Positions 25,933 to 34,588 of a DNA stretch of 64,000 bases are shown one piece after another. Made by a program: the position numbers and the translations under genes. The notes beneath the pieces are model-generated. The model made no database searches, was not told the origin of the DNA, and saw nothing but the letters and a program-made list of their open reading frames with translations. The DNA is from DATHWB01 sp040880725 (GTDB lineage Bacteria > Actinomycetota > Acidimicrobiia > Spongiisociales > ZC4RG35), in NCBI GenBank assembly GCA_040880725.1, contig JBBDHV010000031.1, forward strand, positions 45,040-109,039. Reading direction: 5' to 3'. Every line of letters begins with the position of its first letter. Positions within the stretch are counted from its first letter, which is position 1.

Positions 25933-26059
25933 GTGTCCAAAGCCGGGAGTTGCCCCTCGCCGACGTAAGGCACGTTCCCTCTCATCATCGGTCGCAAACA
26001 CACCCACCCGTACGGTGGTTCCAAACCCACCCAAAGTGACTAGTTCATTGTGCGGGGGG

Positions 26060-26500
26060 GCGACCCCCCTGCACCCCCGGACGGCGCGGCTGCCTCTTCG
26101 GGTTCGGCGGGGGTCTCACCCGATGACCCATGACGGGAACTGGTCGCGGCGGATTGGGACGCGTAGGAGCGACTCTTCGGAGCGTCTTTGTTCCCCTTGG
26201 GGGGAACCGGACGGGGACACGCAGTGGACCGTTCGAAGGGGGGCGAGCACCCTGCGAGCGAGGCGAGGGCCCTGCACCCCCGCATGGCGTGGTTGCCGCG
26301 GTCGGGTTTGCCTGCGGTTCCACCCGATGGCCCATGACGGGAACTGATCGCGGAGATCTGGGACGAGTGGGAGGTGTCTCTTCGGAGCGAATTTGTTCCC
26401 CTTGGGGGGAACCGGACGGGACACGCAGTGGACCGTTCGAAGGGGGGCGAGCGAGTTTGCGAGCGAGGCGGGGCCCTGCACCCCCCGTCGCGAGCGGAAG
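26060..26500. repeat. Tandem repeat with period about 204 bp, non-coding
   Basis: The marker CCTGCACCCCC begins at 26069, 26271 and 26475, and CCCATGACGGGAACTG recurs about 204 bp apart (about 26127 and 26331). Each full unit includes a hairpin, GTTCCCC-TTGG-GGGGAAC, at 26190-26207 and 26395-26412, followed by CGGACGGG and GTGGACCGTTCGAAGGGGGGCGAG. There are two full units and partial flanks. Frames through it are low-complexity and unlike any protein, so I treat it as non-coding. The remaining sequence to 26609 holds nothing recognisable. Confidence 0.75.
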
Positions 26501-26609
26501 CGACCCCGTCTCTCACATCCACACGCGGGTCGAACCCGTCGAGATGCTCGCGGGGGAGGCCACCCCATCCTGGCTTCTTCTCTTCCGGGGGTGAGAAGTA
26601 CGGGTGAGC

Positions 26610-27764
26610 CTACGCAGGCAACGCTTCGCTGGTTTCCAGGGACTCGATGAGTTTGGCGATGCGGCCGGTGCAGGTCTCCATCTCGGCCGGGGGGAGAAGT
26701 TCCACCAGGCGGGCAGCGGCGGCTCCGAATGCCTCCGAGGCCGGATTTTTCGGGTGGCCGACGATGACCGGCTCGCCGTCGTCGCCGCCGGTGACGACAG
26801 CCGGATCCAGCGGGATGCGACCGATCAGCGGCACGTTGAGCGCAGCGGCGAGTTCGTCGCCGCCGCCGGACCCGAACAGCTTGTAGGTGGTGCCGTGCCC
26901 GCAGGTGAAGTCGGCCATGTTCTCCAGGACGCCGACGATGGGCATCGACGAACGCCGGGCCATGTCGGCCACGCGCACCGCCACCTTTTGGGCGGCCTTT
27001 TGTGGCGTCGTCACCACGACCATCTCCGCCTGCGGGAGAAGGCGGGTGAGCGCCATCTGGATGTCGCCGGTCCCGGGCGGCATGTCGATGACGAGGTAGT
27101 CCAGCTCACCCCAGGCGACCTGCTTCAGGAACTGTTCGAGCGCCTTGGAGAGCATGAGTCCCCGCCACATGAGCGCGGTCTCTTCGGTTTCGATGATCAG
27201 TCCGGTCGACACGACTTTGATGCCGTGCGCCTGGGCGGGCTCGATCAGGCGGGTGTCTCCGTTCGCCTCCATGCGCTCGGTCGCTCCCAGCATGCGAGGG
27301 ATCGAGAATCCCCAGATGTCGGCGTCGAGGACGCCGACGCGAAAGCCCATCGCGGAGATGGCGAGTGCCAGATTCACGCTGGCGGACGACTTGCCGACGC
27401 CGCCTTTTCCGGAACTCACGGCGACGACTCGTGTCGTCGGGGAGACCTGGGTCGGTTCGGCGCTGTCCCGGGCACGCCGGCGGGCGACGGTCATCAGTTC
27501 GGAGCGCTGCTTCTTGGTCATTGCAGTGGTCTCCACGACCACGTCGGTCACACCGGGCATCGAGCGGATGCGGCGGGCGGTGTCGCCTTCGATCTGCGAG
27601 CGCATGGGACATTCGGCGATCGTGAGCGCAATTCCCACAACCACCAACCCGTCGGGATCGATCTCGACGCCGGACACCATCCCCAGCTCGACGATGTTGC
27701 CCCCGAGTTCAGGGTCGACGACGCCTTTCAGCGCGTCGTAGACCTGTTCTTTCGTGGGTGTCAT
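26610..27764 (-). CDS. Mrp/NBP35-family Fe-S cluster carrier ATPase
   Basis: 384 residues. The N-terminal MIP18/DUF59 domain (YDALKGVVDPELGGNIVELGMV and ECPMRSQIE) is followed by a P-loop ATPase with deviant Walker A SSGKGGVGKSSASVN and VIDMPPGTGD. Family members load and deliver iron-sulfur clusters. The CxxC pair usual in the C-terminal part is reduced to one Cys in DFTCGHGTTYKLFG, so cluster binding may differ. The ATG has GAGGA seven bases upstream. A CATACT box lies about 30 bases upstream on the same strand. It is divergent from iscA, which fits a shared Fe-S role. Confidence 0.93.
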   Translation of the reverse strand: MTPTKEQVYDALKGVVDPELGGNIVELGMVSGVEIDPDGLVVVGIALTIAECPMRSQIEGDTARRIRSMPGVTDVVVETTAMTKKQRSELMTVARRRARDSAEPTQVSPTTRVVAVSSGKGGVGKSSASVNLALAISAMGFRVGVLDADIWGFSIPRMLGATERMEANGDTRLIEPAQAHGIKVVSTGLIIETEETALMWRGLMLSKALEQFLKQVAWGELDYLVIDMPPGTGDIQMALTRLLPQAEMVVVTTPQKAAQKVAVRVADMARRSSMPIVGVLENMADFTCGHGTTYKLFGSGGGDELAAALNVPLIGRIPLDPAVVTGGDDGEPVIVGHPKNPASEAFGAAAARLVELLPPAEMETCTGRIAKLIESLETSEALPA

Positions 27765-27882
27765 CGGTCGTTCCTCGGATCGCTGGCTTCTCAGTATGGA
27801 ACGCCGTCGGTGGGGACGGGAATTCCATGTCGCCGCTGACGTTGTACCCTGGGAGGCACGACCGCACGCCAGAAGGATTCCT

Positions 27883-28248
27883 ATGTCGCAGTTGCTGAGT
27901 ATCAAGTCGAACAAGCCGCAGAAGGCGGTCGACGTGACCGACGCTGCCGCGGGCAAGATTCGTGAACTCCTCGAAAGCGAAGGGGACCCGAATCTCGCGC
28001 TCCGTATGGCAGTCCGCGCCGGAGGCTGCTCGGGTTTCTCCTATGAGATGTTCTTCGATGCGGAGGTCGAGTCCGGAGACATCGTCGAGGAATTCGACGA
28101 GGGGGTGCGCGTCGTCGTCGACTCGCAGTCCGTGGAGCATCTCCGCGGTTCGGTGCTCGACTACAAGGACGGCCTGATGGGCGCAGGGTTCGCCATCAAC
28201 AACCCGAATGTCACACGTTCCTGCGGGTGCGGCAACAGCTTCAGCTGA
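27883..28248 (+). CDS. Iron-sulfur cluster insertion/assembly protein, IscA/ErpA type
   Basis: 121 residues of the HesB/IscA family. The three ligands are C49 (RAGGCSGFSY) and C114/C116 (RSCGCGNSF). These A-type carriers pass Fe-S clusters to apo-proteins. The ATG has AAGGA five bases upstream. It is monocistronic, ended by a clear hairpin, and divergent from the Mrp-like gene. Confidence 0.95.
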   Translation: MSQLLSIKSNKPQKAVDVTDAAAGKIRELLESEGDPNLALRMAVRAGGCSGFSYEMFFDAEVESGDIVEEFDEGVRVVVDSQSVEHLRGSVLDYKDGLMGAGFAINNPNVTRSCGCGNSFS

Positions 28249-28266
28249 GCCCGCCACCAGCATGTG

Positions 28267-28294
28267 CGAAGGCCCGCCGCTCGGCGGGCCTTCG
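28267..28294 (+). terminator. Terminator hairpin after iscA
   Basis: CGAAGGCCCGCCG pairs perfectly with CGGCGGGCCTTCG around a 2-base centre, 18 bases after the iscA stop. It is followed by TCGTTCGG rather than a T-run. Confidence 0.75.
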
Positions 28295-28342
28295 TCGTTC
28301 GGGTCCCGTTAGCCTCCGCGGCACGCTCCCCAAGGAGGCCCT

Positions 28343-28723
28343 GTGCCGAAGACGATTCCTGCGCTGAAGAATGCTCCGACCCCAGTGGCGCCGTACTCGG
28401 TGGTCACCGAGGCGAACGGCTTCGTGTTCGTGTCAGGGCAGGTGGCACTCGACCCGGCCGGGGGACCCACTCCGGCAGACACCGCGGAGCAGGCGGACCT
28501 GGTGCTGCGCAACATCGGTGCCATTCTCGACGAACTGGGTCTCACCTACGACGATGTGGTGAAGACCACGGTCTTCCTCGCGGACATCCGTGACTTCGCC
28601 ACCGTCAACGAGGTGTACGCCCGGTTCTTCCCCTCGGAACCTCCGGCCCGTTCGGCGATTCAGGCCGGCGCCCTTCCGGCACCGCAGTTCCGGGTCGAGA
28701 TCGAAGTGATCGCGGCCCGATGA
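28343..28723 (+). CDS. RidA family protein (reactive imine deaminase type)
   Basis: 126 residues of the YjgF/YER057c/UK114 fold. The motifs are YSVVTEANGFVFVSGQ, NIGAILDELGLTYDDVVKTTVFLAD and the C-terminal PPARSAIQAGALP, whose Arg is the substrate-carboxylate ligand in RidA, followed by VEIEVIAA. RidA hydrolyses reactive enamine/imine intermediates formed by PLP enzymes. The GTG has AAGGAGG close upstream. Its stop overlaps the next ATG, which pairs it with the aldehyde dehydrogenase. Confidence 0.92.
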   Translation: MPKTIPALKNAPTPVAPYSVVTEANGFVFVSGQVALDPAGGPTPADTAEQADLVLRNIGAILDELGLTYDDVVKTTVFLADIRDFATVNEVYARFFPSEPPARSAIQAGALPAPQFRVEIEVIAAR

Positions 28724-30240
28724 CTGTTGACGCCGGCTCCGTGCTCGCTTCTCTGGGTATTTCCGAGTCGAACAGCGGCGCCTACGCCGGTCGATGGCTC
28801 GACGCCGGTGGCGACGTCATCGAGGTTGAGAACCCTGCGACGGGCGAGACGCTGGCGTCGGTGACGATGGCCTCGGACTCGGACTACGAGTCCGTCGTCG
28901 CCTCGTCGGTGGAGACGTTCCAACGCTGGCGCATGCTGCCCGCGCCGCGGCGGGGAGAGTATGTCCGCGCCCTGGGCGACGCACTCCGTGAACATCGCGA
29001 AGACCTCGGTGCCCTCGTGAGCCTCGAAGTCGGGAAGATCCTCCCGGAAGGCGTGGGCGAAGTTCAGGAGATGATCGACATCTGCGATTTCGCGACTGGG
29101 CTCTCCCGCCAGTTGTACGGCTTGACGATGACCTCGGAACGACCCAGGCACCGCATGTACGAACAGTGGCATCCCCTCGGTCCGGTGGGAGTCATCTCTG
29201 CGTTCAACTTCCCGGTGGCGGTGTGGTCCTGGAACTCGACGGTCGCTGCGGTGTGCGGCGACACGCTGGTGTGGAAGCCCTCCGAACGCACACCTCTCAC
29301 CGCCATCGCGGTGACGCGTATCGCCTCCGAAGTGATGGACGGCTCGGGGTTCGAAGGTGTTTTCAACCTGGCCGTCGGGACCGGAGCCTCCGTCGGCCGG
29401 CACATGATCGAAGACCGTCGGCTCCCGTTGATCTCGGCCACCGGGTCATGTCGGATGGGTCGTGTCATCGGCCCCACCGTGGCAGAGCGGATGGGACGGT
29501 CGATCCTCGAACTCGGCGGCAACAACGCCATCATCGTGATGGACGACGCCGACCTGGATCTCGCGGTGCGCGCCGCGATGTTCGCGGCAGTCGGCACTGC
29601 TGGACAGCGGTGCACGTCACTGCGGCGGCTGATCTGTCATCGGGATGTGATCGACGAGGTCGCCGAACGACTCGCCACGGCGTACACCCAGGTTCCGATC
29701 GGGGACCCTCTTGAGGAAGGCACGCTGCTCGGTCCCGTGATCTCCGAGGACGCGATCGACGCGACCCGACAGGCAATCGTGACCGCGCAGTCCCAAGGCG
29801 GCGAGTTGCTGGTCGGTGGAGATCGCGTCGACCGACCAGGTCACTTCATGCAGGCGGCCGTCGTTCGTGTTCCGAAGGAAGCCGAGATCACCCAGGAGGA
29901 GACGTTCGGTCCCGTGCTGTGGCTGATCCCCTTCGACACCCTCGACGAGGCCATCGCCATCCAGAACGGGGTCACCCAGGGCCTGAGTTCGGCGATCTTC
30001 ACGGACTCGTTGAAGCACGCTGAGAGGTTCCTGTCCCACATCGGATCCGACTGTGGGATCGCCAACGTCAACATCGGGACGTCCGGTGCCGAGATCGGCG
30101 GGGCGTTCGGCGGCGAGAAGGAAACCGGCGGCGGGCGCGTAGCGGGTTCGGACGCCTGGAAGGCCTACATGCGACGTCAGACGACCACGATCAACTGGGG
30201 TGACGACCTTCCCCTGGCCCAGGGAATCGAATTCGGCTGA
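28720..30240 (+). CDS. ALDH7-like aldehyde dehydrogenase (aminoadipate-semialdehyde type)
   Basis: 506 residues. The Rossmann and catalytic features are VWKPSERTPLTA, ELGGNNAIIVMDDADLD (Glu general base), AGQRCTSLRR with C298 as nucleophile, and EETFGPVL. The sequence resembles the antiquitin/AmaB group, which oxidises 2-aminoadipate 6-semialdehyde in lysine catabolism. Other ALDH substrates remain possible. The start overlaps the RidA stop as ATGA; an imine-handling RidA beside an amino-aldehyde dehydrogenase fits amino-acid breakdown. Confidence 0.88.
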   Translation: MTVDAGSVLASLGISESNSGAYAGRWLDAGGDVIEVENPATGETLASVTMASDSDYESVVASSVETFQRWRMLPAPRRGEYVRALGDALREHREDLGALVSLEVGKILPEGVGEVQEMIDICDFATGLSRQLYGLTMTSERPRHRMYEQWHPLGPVGVISAFNFPVAVWSWNSTVAAVCGDTLVWKPSERTPLTAIAVTRIASEVMDGSGFEGVFNLAVGTGASVGRHMIEDRRLPLISATGSCRMGRVIGPTVAERMGRSILELGGNNAIIVMDDADLDLAVRAAMFAAVGTAGQRCTSLRRLICHRDVIDEVAERLATAYTQVPIGDPLEEGTLLGPVISEDAIDATRQAIVTAQSQGGELLVGGDRVDRPGHFMQAAVVRVPKEAEITQEETFGPVLWLIPFDTLDEAIAIQNGVTQGLSSAIFTDSLKHAERFLSHIGSDCGIANVNIGTSGAEIGGAFGGEKETGGGRVAGSDAWKAYMRRQTTTINWGDDLPLAQGIEFG

Positions 30241-30251
30241 CCGGGGCCGCT

Positions 30252-30653
30252 TCAGCCGTTGTGGTCCGCGAGAGCGTCTTTCAACGGGACGACCAAGGCC
30301 CGATGAGCGAGTTCGAGGTGGTCGAGAGCCGACTCGTCGACCCACCGGATGTCATCGTGTTCGTCCGGGGCGATGTTGCAGGGTTCCCCCCACCACTGAT
30401 CAACGAGGTAGATGTGGAGTTCGACGCCCTCGGCGCGGAGCGTTCGCCAAAGCCTTGGCGAGGTAGCGTCGACTCCGATACCGAGTTCTTCGGCCAGTTC
30501 TCTGGTGAGTGCATCAGTAGCCGTTTCGCCGTCCTCCACGTGACCACCCGGGAGATCCCACACGTTCGGAAAGTTCTTCCGTTCGGGTGCGCGGTGACAG
30601 AGCAAGATGCGGCCATGACGAAGGAGTAGGCCGGCGACGACGGTTTCGGTCAC
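30252..30653 (-). CDS. NUDIX hydrolase
   Basis: 133 residues with a complete NUDIX box, GGHVEDGETATDALTRELAEELGI (about 37-60), preceded by NVWDLPGG. Single-domain members include MutT-like nucleotide pyrophosphatases; the substrate is not predictable. The GTG starts four bases after the stop of the GlnR-like regulator, so it is the last gene of the glnA operon. An in-frame upstream extension overlaps that regulator and was not used. Confidence 0.85.
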   Translation of the reverse strand: MTETVVAGLLLRHGRILLCHRAPERKNFPNVWDLPGGHVEDGETATDALTRELAEELGIGVDATSPRLWRTLRAEGVELHIYLVDQWWGEPCNIAPDEHDDIRWVDESALDHLELAHRALVVPLKDALADHNG

Positions 30654-30657
30654 GAGT

Positions 30658-31296
30658 TCAGCCGAAGCGGTAGCCGACCGAGCGGACGGTGGTGATCCAT
30701 CCGGCCCGCTCCTCACCGACTTTCGCCCGGAGGCGCCGGACGTGAACGTCGACGGTGCGCGCCCCGCCGTAGTAGTCGTAGCCCCACACCTTCGACAGAA
30801 GTTGCTCGCGGGTCCACACCCTGGCCCGGTTCTCGATGAAGAAGCGCAACAACTCGTACTCCATGAAGGTCAGGTCCAGCGGGCTGGCGCCCAGCGTGGC
30901 CTGGTAGGTGAGTGGGTTGAGTTCGAGATCCTGATAGACCAGCACCTCATCGGCGGCGTGCTGTTTCATCATTCGCCGAATGCGCACGCCGATCTCGGCG
31001 GCATCCGGCGGATTGGCGATGAAGTCGGTGACTCCCGATGCCTGCTCGATCAAAGGGAACTGGGCGGGGTCGGCGACCACGAGCACCGGCACACCCGTGG
31101 CATTCGTCAGGTCGCCGATCTGACGGAGGCGCCGCATCGGTTCGTCGGCCAGCTCGACGACCAGTACGGACCATTCCCCGGCCTCTCCGGTGTCGGGCGA
31201 GGCGATCGAATCCACCAGCTTCGGGGTGAGCCCTGCGATGGCCAGCGCGACCGCCACGGGCTCGGAGCTTTCGGCGGGAAAGAGAGCGACGGTCAT
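30658..31296 (-). CDS. GlnR-like OmpR-family orphan response regulator
   Basis: 212 residues: a receiver-like domain (1 to about 110) and an OmpR-type winged helix (about 120-212) with LTFMEYELLRFF, RVWTREQLLSKVWGYDYYGGARTVDVHVRRLRAKVG and TVRSVGYRFG. The acidic pocket is missing at the start of the receiver, and the phosphoacceptor site reads LVVELAD with Glu48 in place of Asp. Actinobacterial GlnR is a similar atypical regulator that controls nitrogen genes without a kinase. Placement four bases after glnA supports that role. Whether it is the true GlnR ortholog needs phylogeny. Confidence 0.85.
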   Translation of the reverse strand: MTVALFPAESSEPVAVALAIAGLTPKLVDSIASPDTGEAGEWSVLVVELADEPMRRLRQIGDLTNATGVPVLVVADPAQFPLIEQASGVTDFIANPPDAAEIGVRIRRMMKQHAADEVLVYQDLELNPLTYQATLGASPLDLTFMEYELLRFFIENRARVWTREQLLSKVWGYDYYGGARTVDVHVRRLRAKVGEERAGWITTVRSVGYRFG

Positions 31297-31300
31297 GGGC

Positions 31301-32623
31301 TCAGAGGATCGGCAGGTAGGTGTCGAGTTCGAACCGCGACACGTGGTGTTGGTAGCGGTCCCACTCGTCTCGCTTGTTGCGCAGGAACCAGCCGAACACG
31401 TGGTCTCCGAGGGCTTCGTGCACCAGGTCCGAGGACTCGAGCAGGTCGAGCGCCTCGGAGAGTGTCTCCGGGAGCCGTTCGATGCCTGCTTCCTTGCGCT
31501 CGGTCGACGACATCTCGAGGACGTTGCCGGGGACTTCGGGACCCAACTCGTAACCCCGCTCGATTCCCCGCAGCCCCGCCGCCAGCAGCACGGAGAGCGC
31601 CAGGTACGGGTTGGTGGCGGCGTCCGGTGACCGGTACTCGACCCGCACGCTCGACGGCTTGTTGGCCTTGACGGTCGGGACTCGGACGAGGGCGCTCTGG
31701 TTGTTGTACCCCCATGAGACCCAGATCGGGGCGTCGAATCCCCGCACGAGCCGCTTGTAGGAGTTCACCCACTGGTTCGTGACTGCAGTGATCTCCCTGG
31801 CGTGGGTGAGAAGCCCGGCGACGAACTGCTCACCGGTCTTCGAGAGTCCCACACCATCGTCACCTGCGAAGACGTTCCGGTCATCTTCGAACAGGGACAT
31901 GTGAAAGTGCATGCCGGAGCCATCGTGGGCTTCGAGGGGCTTGGGCATGAAAGTGGCGTAGATCCCGTGTTCGAGTGCCACTTCCTTGACCGTGAGCCGA
32001 AAACTCATGATGTTGTCTGCCATCGTCAGCGCGTCGGTGTAGCGGACGATGATCTCGTGCTGGCTGGGAGCGACCTCGTGGTGGGAGTGCTCGATGGGGA
32101 TGCCCATCTTCTCCAGTGCGTTGATCGTCTTGCGTCGGTACTCCTGGGCGGAGTCGAGGGGCGTCAAGTCGAAGTACCCACCGCGGTCCAACACCTTGGG
32201 GTCCGGACCGGAATCAGCGAAGTAGAAGTACTCGATCTCCGGTGCCACGAAGAAGGTGAAGCCCATGTCGGTCGCCTTCGCGAGATTTCGCTTGAGCACC
32301 GTGCGCGGATCGCCGAGGAACGGCGCTCCTCCCGGGGAGGTGATGTCACAGAACATCCGTGCCACCTGCTCCTCCTGTCGCCAGGGGAGTATCTGGAAGG
32401 TGGCCGGGTCGGGGACTGCCAGCATGTCCGCCTCCTGGATCCGGGCATACCCGTCGATGGACGAGCCGTCGAACGTCATTCCCTCGGTGAACGCGGTCTC
32501 CAACTCCTGAGGGTTGATCGAGACCGACTTCAAGAATCCCTGGACATCGGTGAACCAGAGGCGGATGAAACGGATCCCGCGCTCCTGGACCGTACGCAGG
32601 ACGTAGTCGGCTTGGCGGTTCAT
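31301..32623 (-). CDS. glnA: Glutamine synthetase, type I
   Basis: 440 residues. It shows MTFDGSSIDGYARIQEADM, the metal and ATP residues FFVAPEIEYFYF, HHEVAPSQHEI, KPLEAHDGSGMHFHMSL and VEYRSPDAATNPYLA. GS condenses ammonia and glutamate using ATP. The Tyr adenylylation loop typical of GSI-beta is not evident, and the length fits the shorter GSI-alpha class. The ATG at 32623 is preceded by no clear ribosome-binding site. The next two genes follow within four bases each, giving an operon with the GlnR-like regulator. Confidence 0.94.
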   Translation of the reverse strand: MNRQADYVLRTVQERGIRFIRLWFTDVQGFLKSVSINPQELETAFTEGMTFDGSSIDGYARIQEADMLAVPDPATFQILPWRQEEQVARMFCDITSPGGAPFLGDPRTVLKRNLAKATDMGFTFFVAPEIEYFYFADSGPDPKVLDRGGYFDLTPLDSAQEYRRKTINALEKMGIPIEHSHHEVAPSQHEIIVRYTDALTMADNIMSFRLTVKEVALEHGIYATFMPKPLEAHDGSGMHFHMSLFEDDRNVFAGDDGVGLSKTGEQFVAGLLTHAREITAVTNQWVNSYKRLVRGFDAPIWVSWGYNNQSALVRVPTVKANKPSSVRVEYRSPDAATNPYLALSVLLAAGLRGIERGYELGPEVPGNVLEMSSTERKEAGIERLPETLSEALDLLESSDLVHEALGDHVFGWFLRNKRDEWDRYQHHVSRFELDTYLPIL

Positions 32624-32666
32624 CGGAACAGTTTGGCGGGCGGGACCCGGATCCTCCAAGCCCGGG

Positions 32667-33893
32667 TCAGAAGATGACCGGGCTCCACGGGGCTCGCGAT
32701 CCGCGGAACAGCCCGTCCAACCGGACGACGGCCTCGTCCGAGCCGGAGATCCTTCCCGCGTTGGCCATCTGTACGGCGGAGCGCCCACCCAGACTCAGTG
32801 CACCCAGGTCCTCGACGTCGAGCGAGAGCTCGCTGTCGCGGCCGGTTTGGACGGTGGTCGATGTGCCGTCGGTCTCCAGGACGTAGCTCCCGCCGGCATG
32901 ACCGAGCGGATCGTGCACTGTGAAGGACACCGCCCCGGTGCCGGAGTAGGTGCGTGCCTCCAGCACCCCGGGAACGTCAAGCACCCGGAACCACAATCCG
33001 TCGCTGACTTTCGTCTTGGCGCGGCGCATTCCGTGAAGAAGCGAGTGGATCGGGTCGTCGATCGCCCGCAGGTCGGCGCGAATGGTGTGTCCGAAGTCGT
33101 GTGCCATCACATGACTCCACAGTCCCGACCACGCTCCGGGCGTCTCGGCGTACAACTGGATGACGATGACATCCTGGGCGGGGTGGCCGTCGCCCTCGAC
33201 GTCCTTGAGGCGGTACTTCGTCCAGCCGGTGGGTGTGCCGTTCTCGACGACGAGAGCGTATCGGGCGCGGGTGCCGCCGTCTCGGGACCAGGAATGATCC
33301 GAAAAGATCCGGTCCCACCAGCCGTCGCTGTGAGCGACCATTCCCGGAACGTGCCGGCGGATCCGGTCATAGACCTCGATGGCCGGATCCCTGATCGCGT
33401 CCACATCCTTCAGTTCGACAGGGGCGGGGGGAGCGGCCAGGCGGTGCAGGTCCACATGCCGCCGGTCGACCTCGATCTCGGTGTTCCACGCTCCCATGCC
33501 GTAACCGAACCGGCCGTAGATGGCGCTGTCACTCGCCCACAGCGCCGCCGCCGCATCGCCGCGTTCGCGGGCTTCGTCGAGATGTGCACGCATCATCTGG
33601 GTGAGCAGGCCGCGGCGGCGGTGAGTTGCCTGGACCGTCACCTGTGTCGTCCCGGCCACCGGGACCGTTCCCCCTGGCACGGTCATGGTGAACGAGAACA
33701 CTCCGAGGGTCCCGACGATTCGGCCGTTCTCGAATGCGCAACGGGCCCGCTCGGGTTCGAAGTTCTTCCCGATGCGCTCGAGGAGCGCCGTGCGGTCTGC
33801 CTCGTCCTCGGGAAGATCGAAGCCGAAGGGTCCGCTCAAGGCGTCGACGAACGGTTCCAACTCGCCGGTTCGAAGGGCGCGGATCTCCGTCAA
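32667..33893 (-). CDS. Eis-type GNAT acetyltransferase
   Basis: 408 residues, the size of mycobacterial Eis. The first GNAT domain has VTVQATHRRRGLLTQMM (acetyl-CoA loop, about 84-100). A second GNAT-like domain and a C-terminal SCP2-like domain (SLGGRSAVQMANAGRISG) follow, and the chain ends in a free carboxylate PVIF, which acts as catalytic base in Eis (family knowledge). Eis proteins acetylate amines, including aminoglycosides, at several sites; the native substrate is unknown. I place the start at the TTG at 33893, overlapping the upstream stop as TTGA, because LTEIRALRTGELEPF aligns with Eis N-termini and no ATG is available. Confidence 0.85.
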   Translation of the reverse strand: MTEIRALRTGELEPFVDALSGPFGFDLPEDEADRTALLERIGKNFEPERARCAFENGRIVGTLGVFSFTMTVPGGTVPVAGTTQVTVQATHRRRGLLTQMMRAHLDEARERGDAAAALWASDSAIYGRFGYGMGAWNTEIEVDRRHVDLHRLAAPPAPVELKDVDAIRDPAIEVYDRIRRHVPGMVAHSDGWWDRIFSDHSWSRDGGTRARYALVVENGTPTGWTKYRLKDVEGDGHPAQDVIVIQLYAETPGAWSGLWSHVMAHDFGHTIRADLRAIDDPIHSLLHGMRRAKTKVSDGLWFRVLDVPGVLEARTYSGTGAVSFTVHDPLGHAGGSYVLETDGTSTTVQTGRDSELSLDVEDLGALSLGGRSAVQMANAGRISGSDEAVVRLDGLFRGSRAPWSPVIF

Positions 33894-34501
33894 CTCGAGA
33901 GCGACGCCTGGAATTCGGCTTCGTCGGCGGCGGCAGTGAACGCCCGCACGGCTTCGTCGAAGGAGTCGAGGGCGGCACGGCGCGCTTCTCCGGTGTCCGA
34001 GGACTGCAGGCCGGCCACGACGGCATCCGCCGCATTCGCCGATTCGGCGGCAGCGGCGCTCAGAACGGTGTGAACGCCTTCGAGACCGAGTGGGGCCACC
34101 ACTCCGGCCACATCCTGGGCCCAGGTCCGCACCCGACCGGCGAGGTCCGTCAGTGCGGCCTCGGTGTCCGGGTATGTGACGGTTCTCTCCTCGGCGTCCC
34201 ACTGGCCGTTGATCGTCGCCATCTCGGTTTGATATCCCGTCAGGGCCGTTTCCTGGCTGTCGACGAGATTGAGGTAGTCCTGCACCGACGGGTCCAGCAC
34301 GACGGCCTCGGTGGTGGTTGTCGTCGACGTATCGGATTCCGGTTCGGTGGTGGTCGTGGTGGTCGTCCCAGACGACAGGTCATCGCCTTCGGCGTCGGCG
34401 CCGGGCAAGGCCTGTACGAAGACATAGGTGAACACCACCATCCCCAAGATGACGAGGGGGAGGAGCCACCGGCCTGGGCGCGGATCGGGATTTACGGCCA
34501 T
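33890..34501 (-). CDS. Membrane-anchored protein with Thr-rich linker
   Basis: 203 residues. One N-terminal transmembrane helix (WLLPLVILGMVVFTYVFVQAL, about 12-32) is followed by a Thr/Ser/Glu-rich linker (about 45-65) and an extracellular helical domain (about 70-200) rich in Ala and acidic residues. No cysteine or catalytic motif is visible. A TAAGTT box nine bases before the ATG may be the promoter. The stop overlaps the Eis start. Family not recognised. Confidence 0.6.
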   Translation of the reverse strand: MAVNPDPRPGRWLLPLVILGMVVFTYVFVQALPGADAEGDDLSSGTTTTTTTEPESDTSTTTTTEAVVLDPSVQDYLNLVDSQETALTGYQTEMATINGQWDAEERTVTYPDTEAALTDLAGRVRTWAQDVAGVVAPLGLEGVHTVLSAAAAESANAADAVVAGLQSSDTGEARRAALDSFDEAVRAFTAAADEAEFQASLSS

Positions 34502-34576
34502 CGTTCAGGAAACTTAGTCCCAATGAGGCCGGATGCCCGGGTTCGCGGGGGTCTGGTATCTGAGCGTCGGGGTTCG

Positions 34577-34582
34577 TACGTT
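34577..34582 (+). promoter_or_regulatory. Probable leaderless -10 box
   Basis: TACGTT lies six bases before the ATG at 34589 with no ribosome-binding site. Confidence 0.45.
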
Positions 34583-34588
34583 CGGCTG

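Noticed and set aside
26518..26545. A T-arm-like CGGGTTCGACCCG on the minus strand.
   Set aside because: The surrounding bases do not form an acceptor or anticodon arm, so it is not a tRNA.
26130..26594. Overlapping plus- and minus-strand frames through the 204-bp repeat.
   Set aside because: They are repetitive, rich in Arg/Gly/Pro and shift with the repeat; none has a start signal or a recognisable fold.
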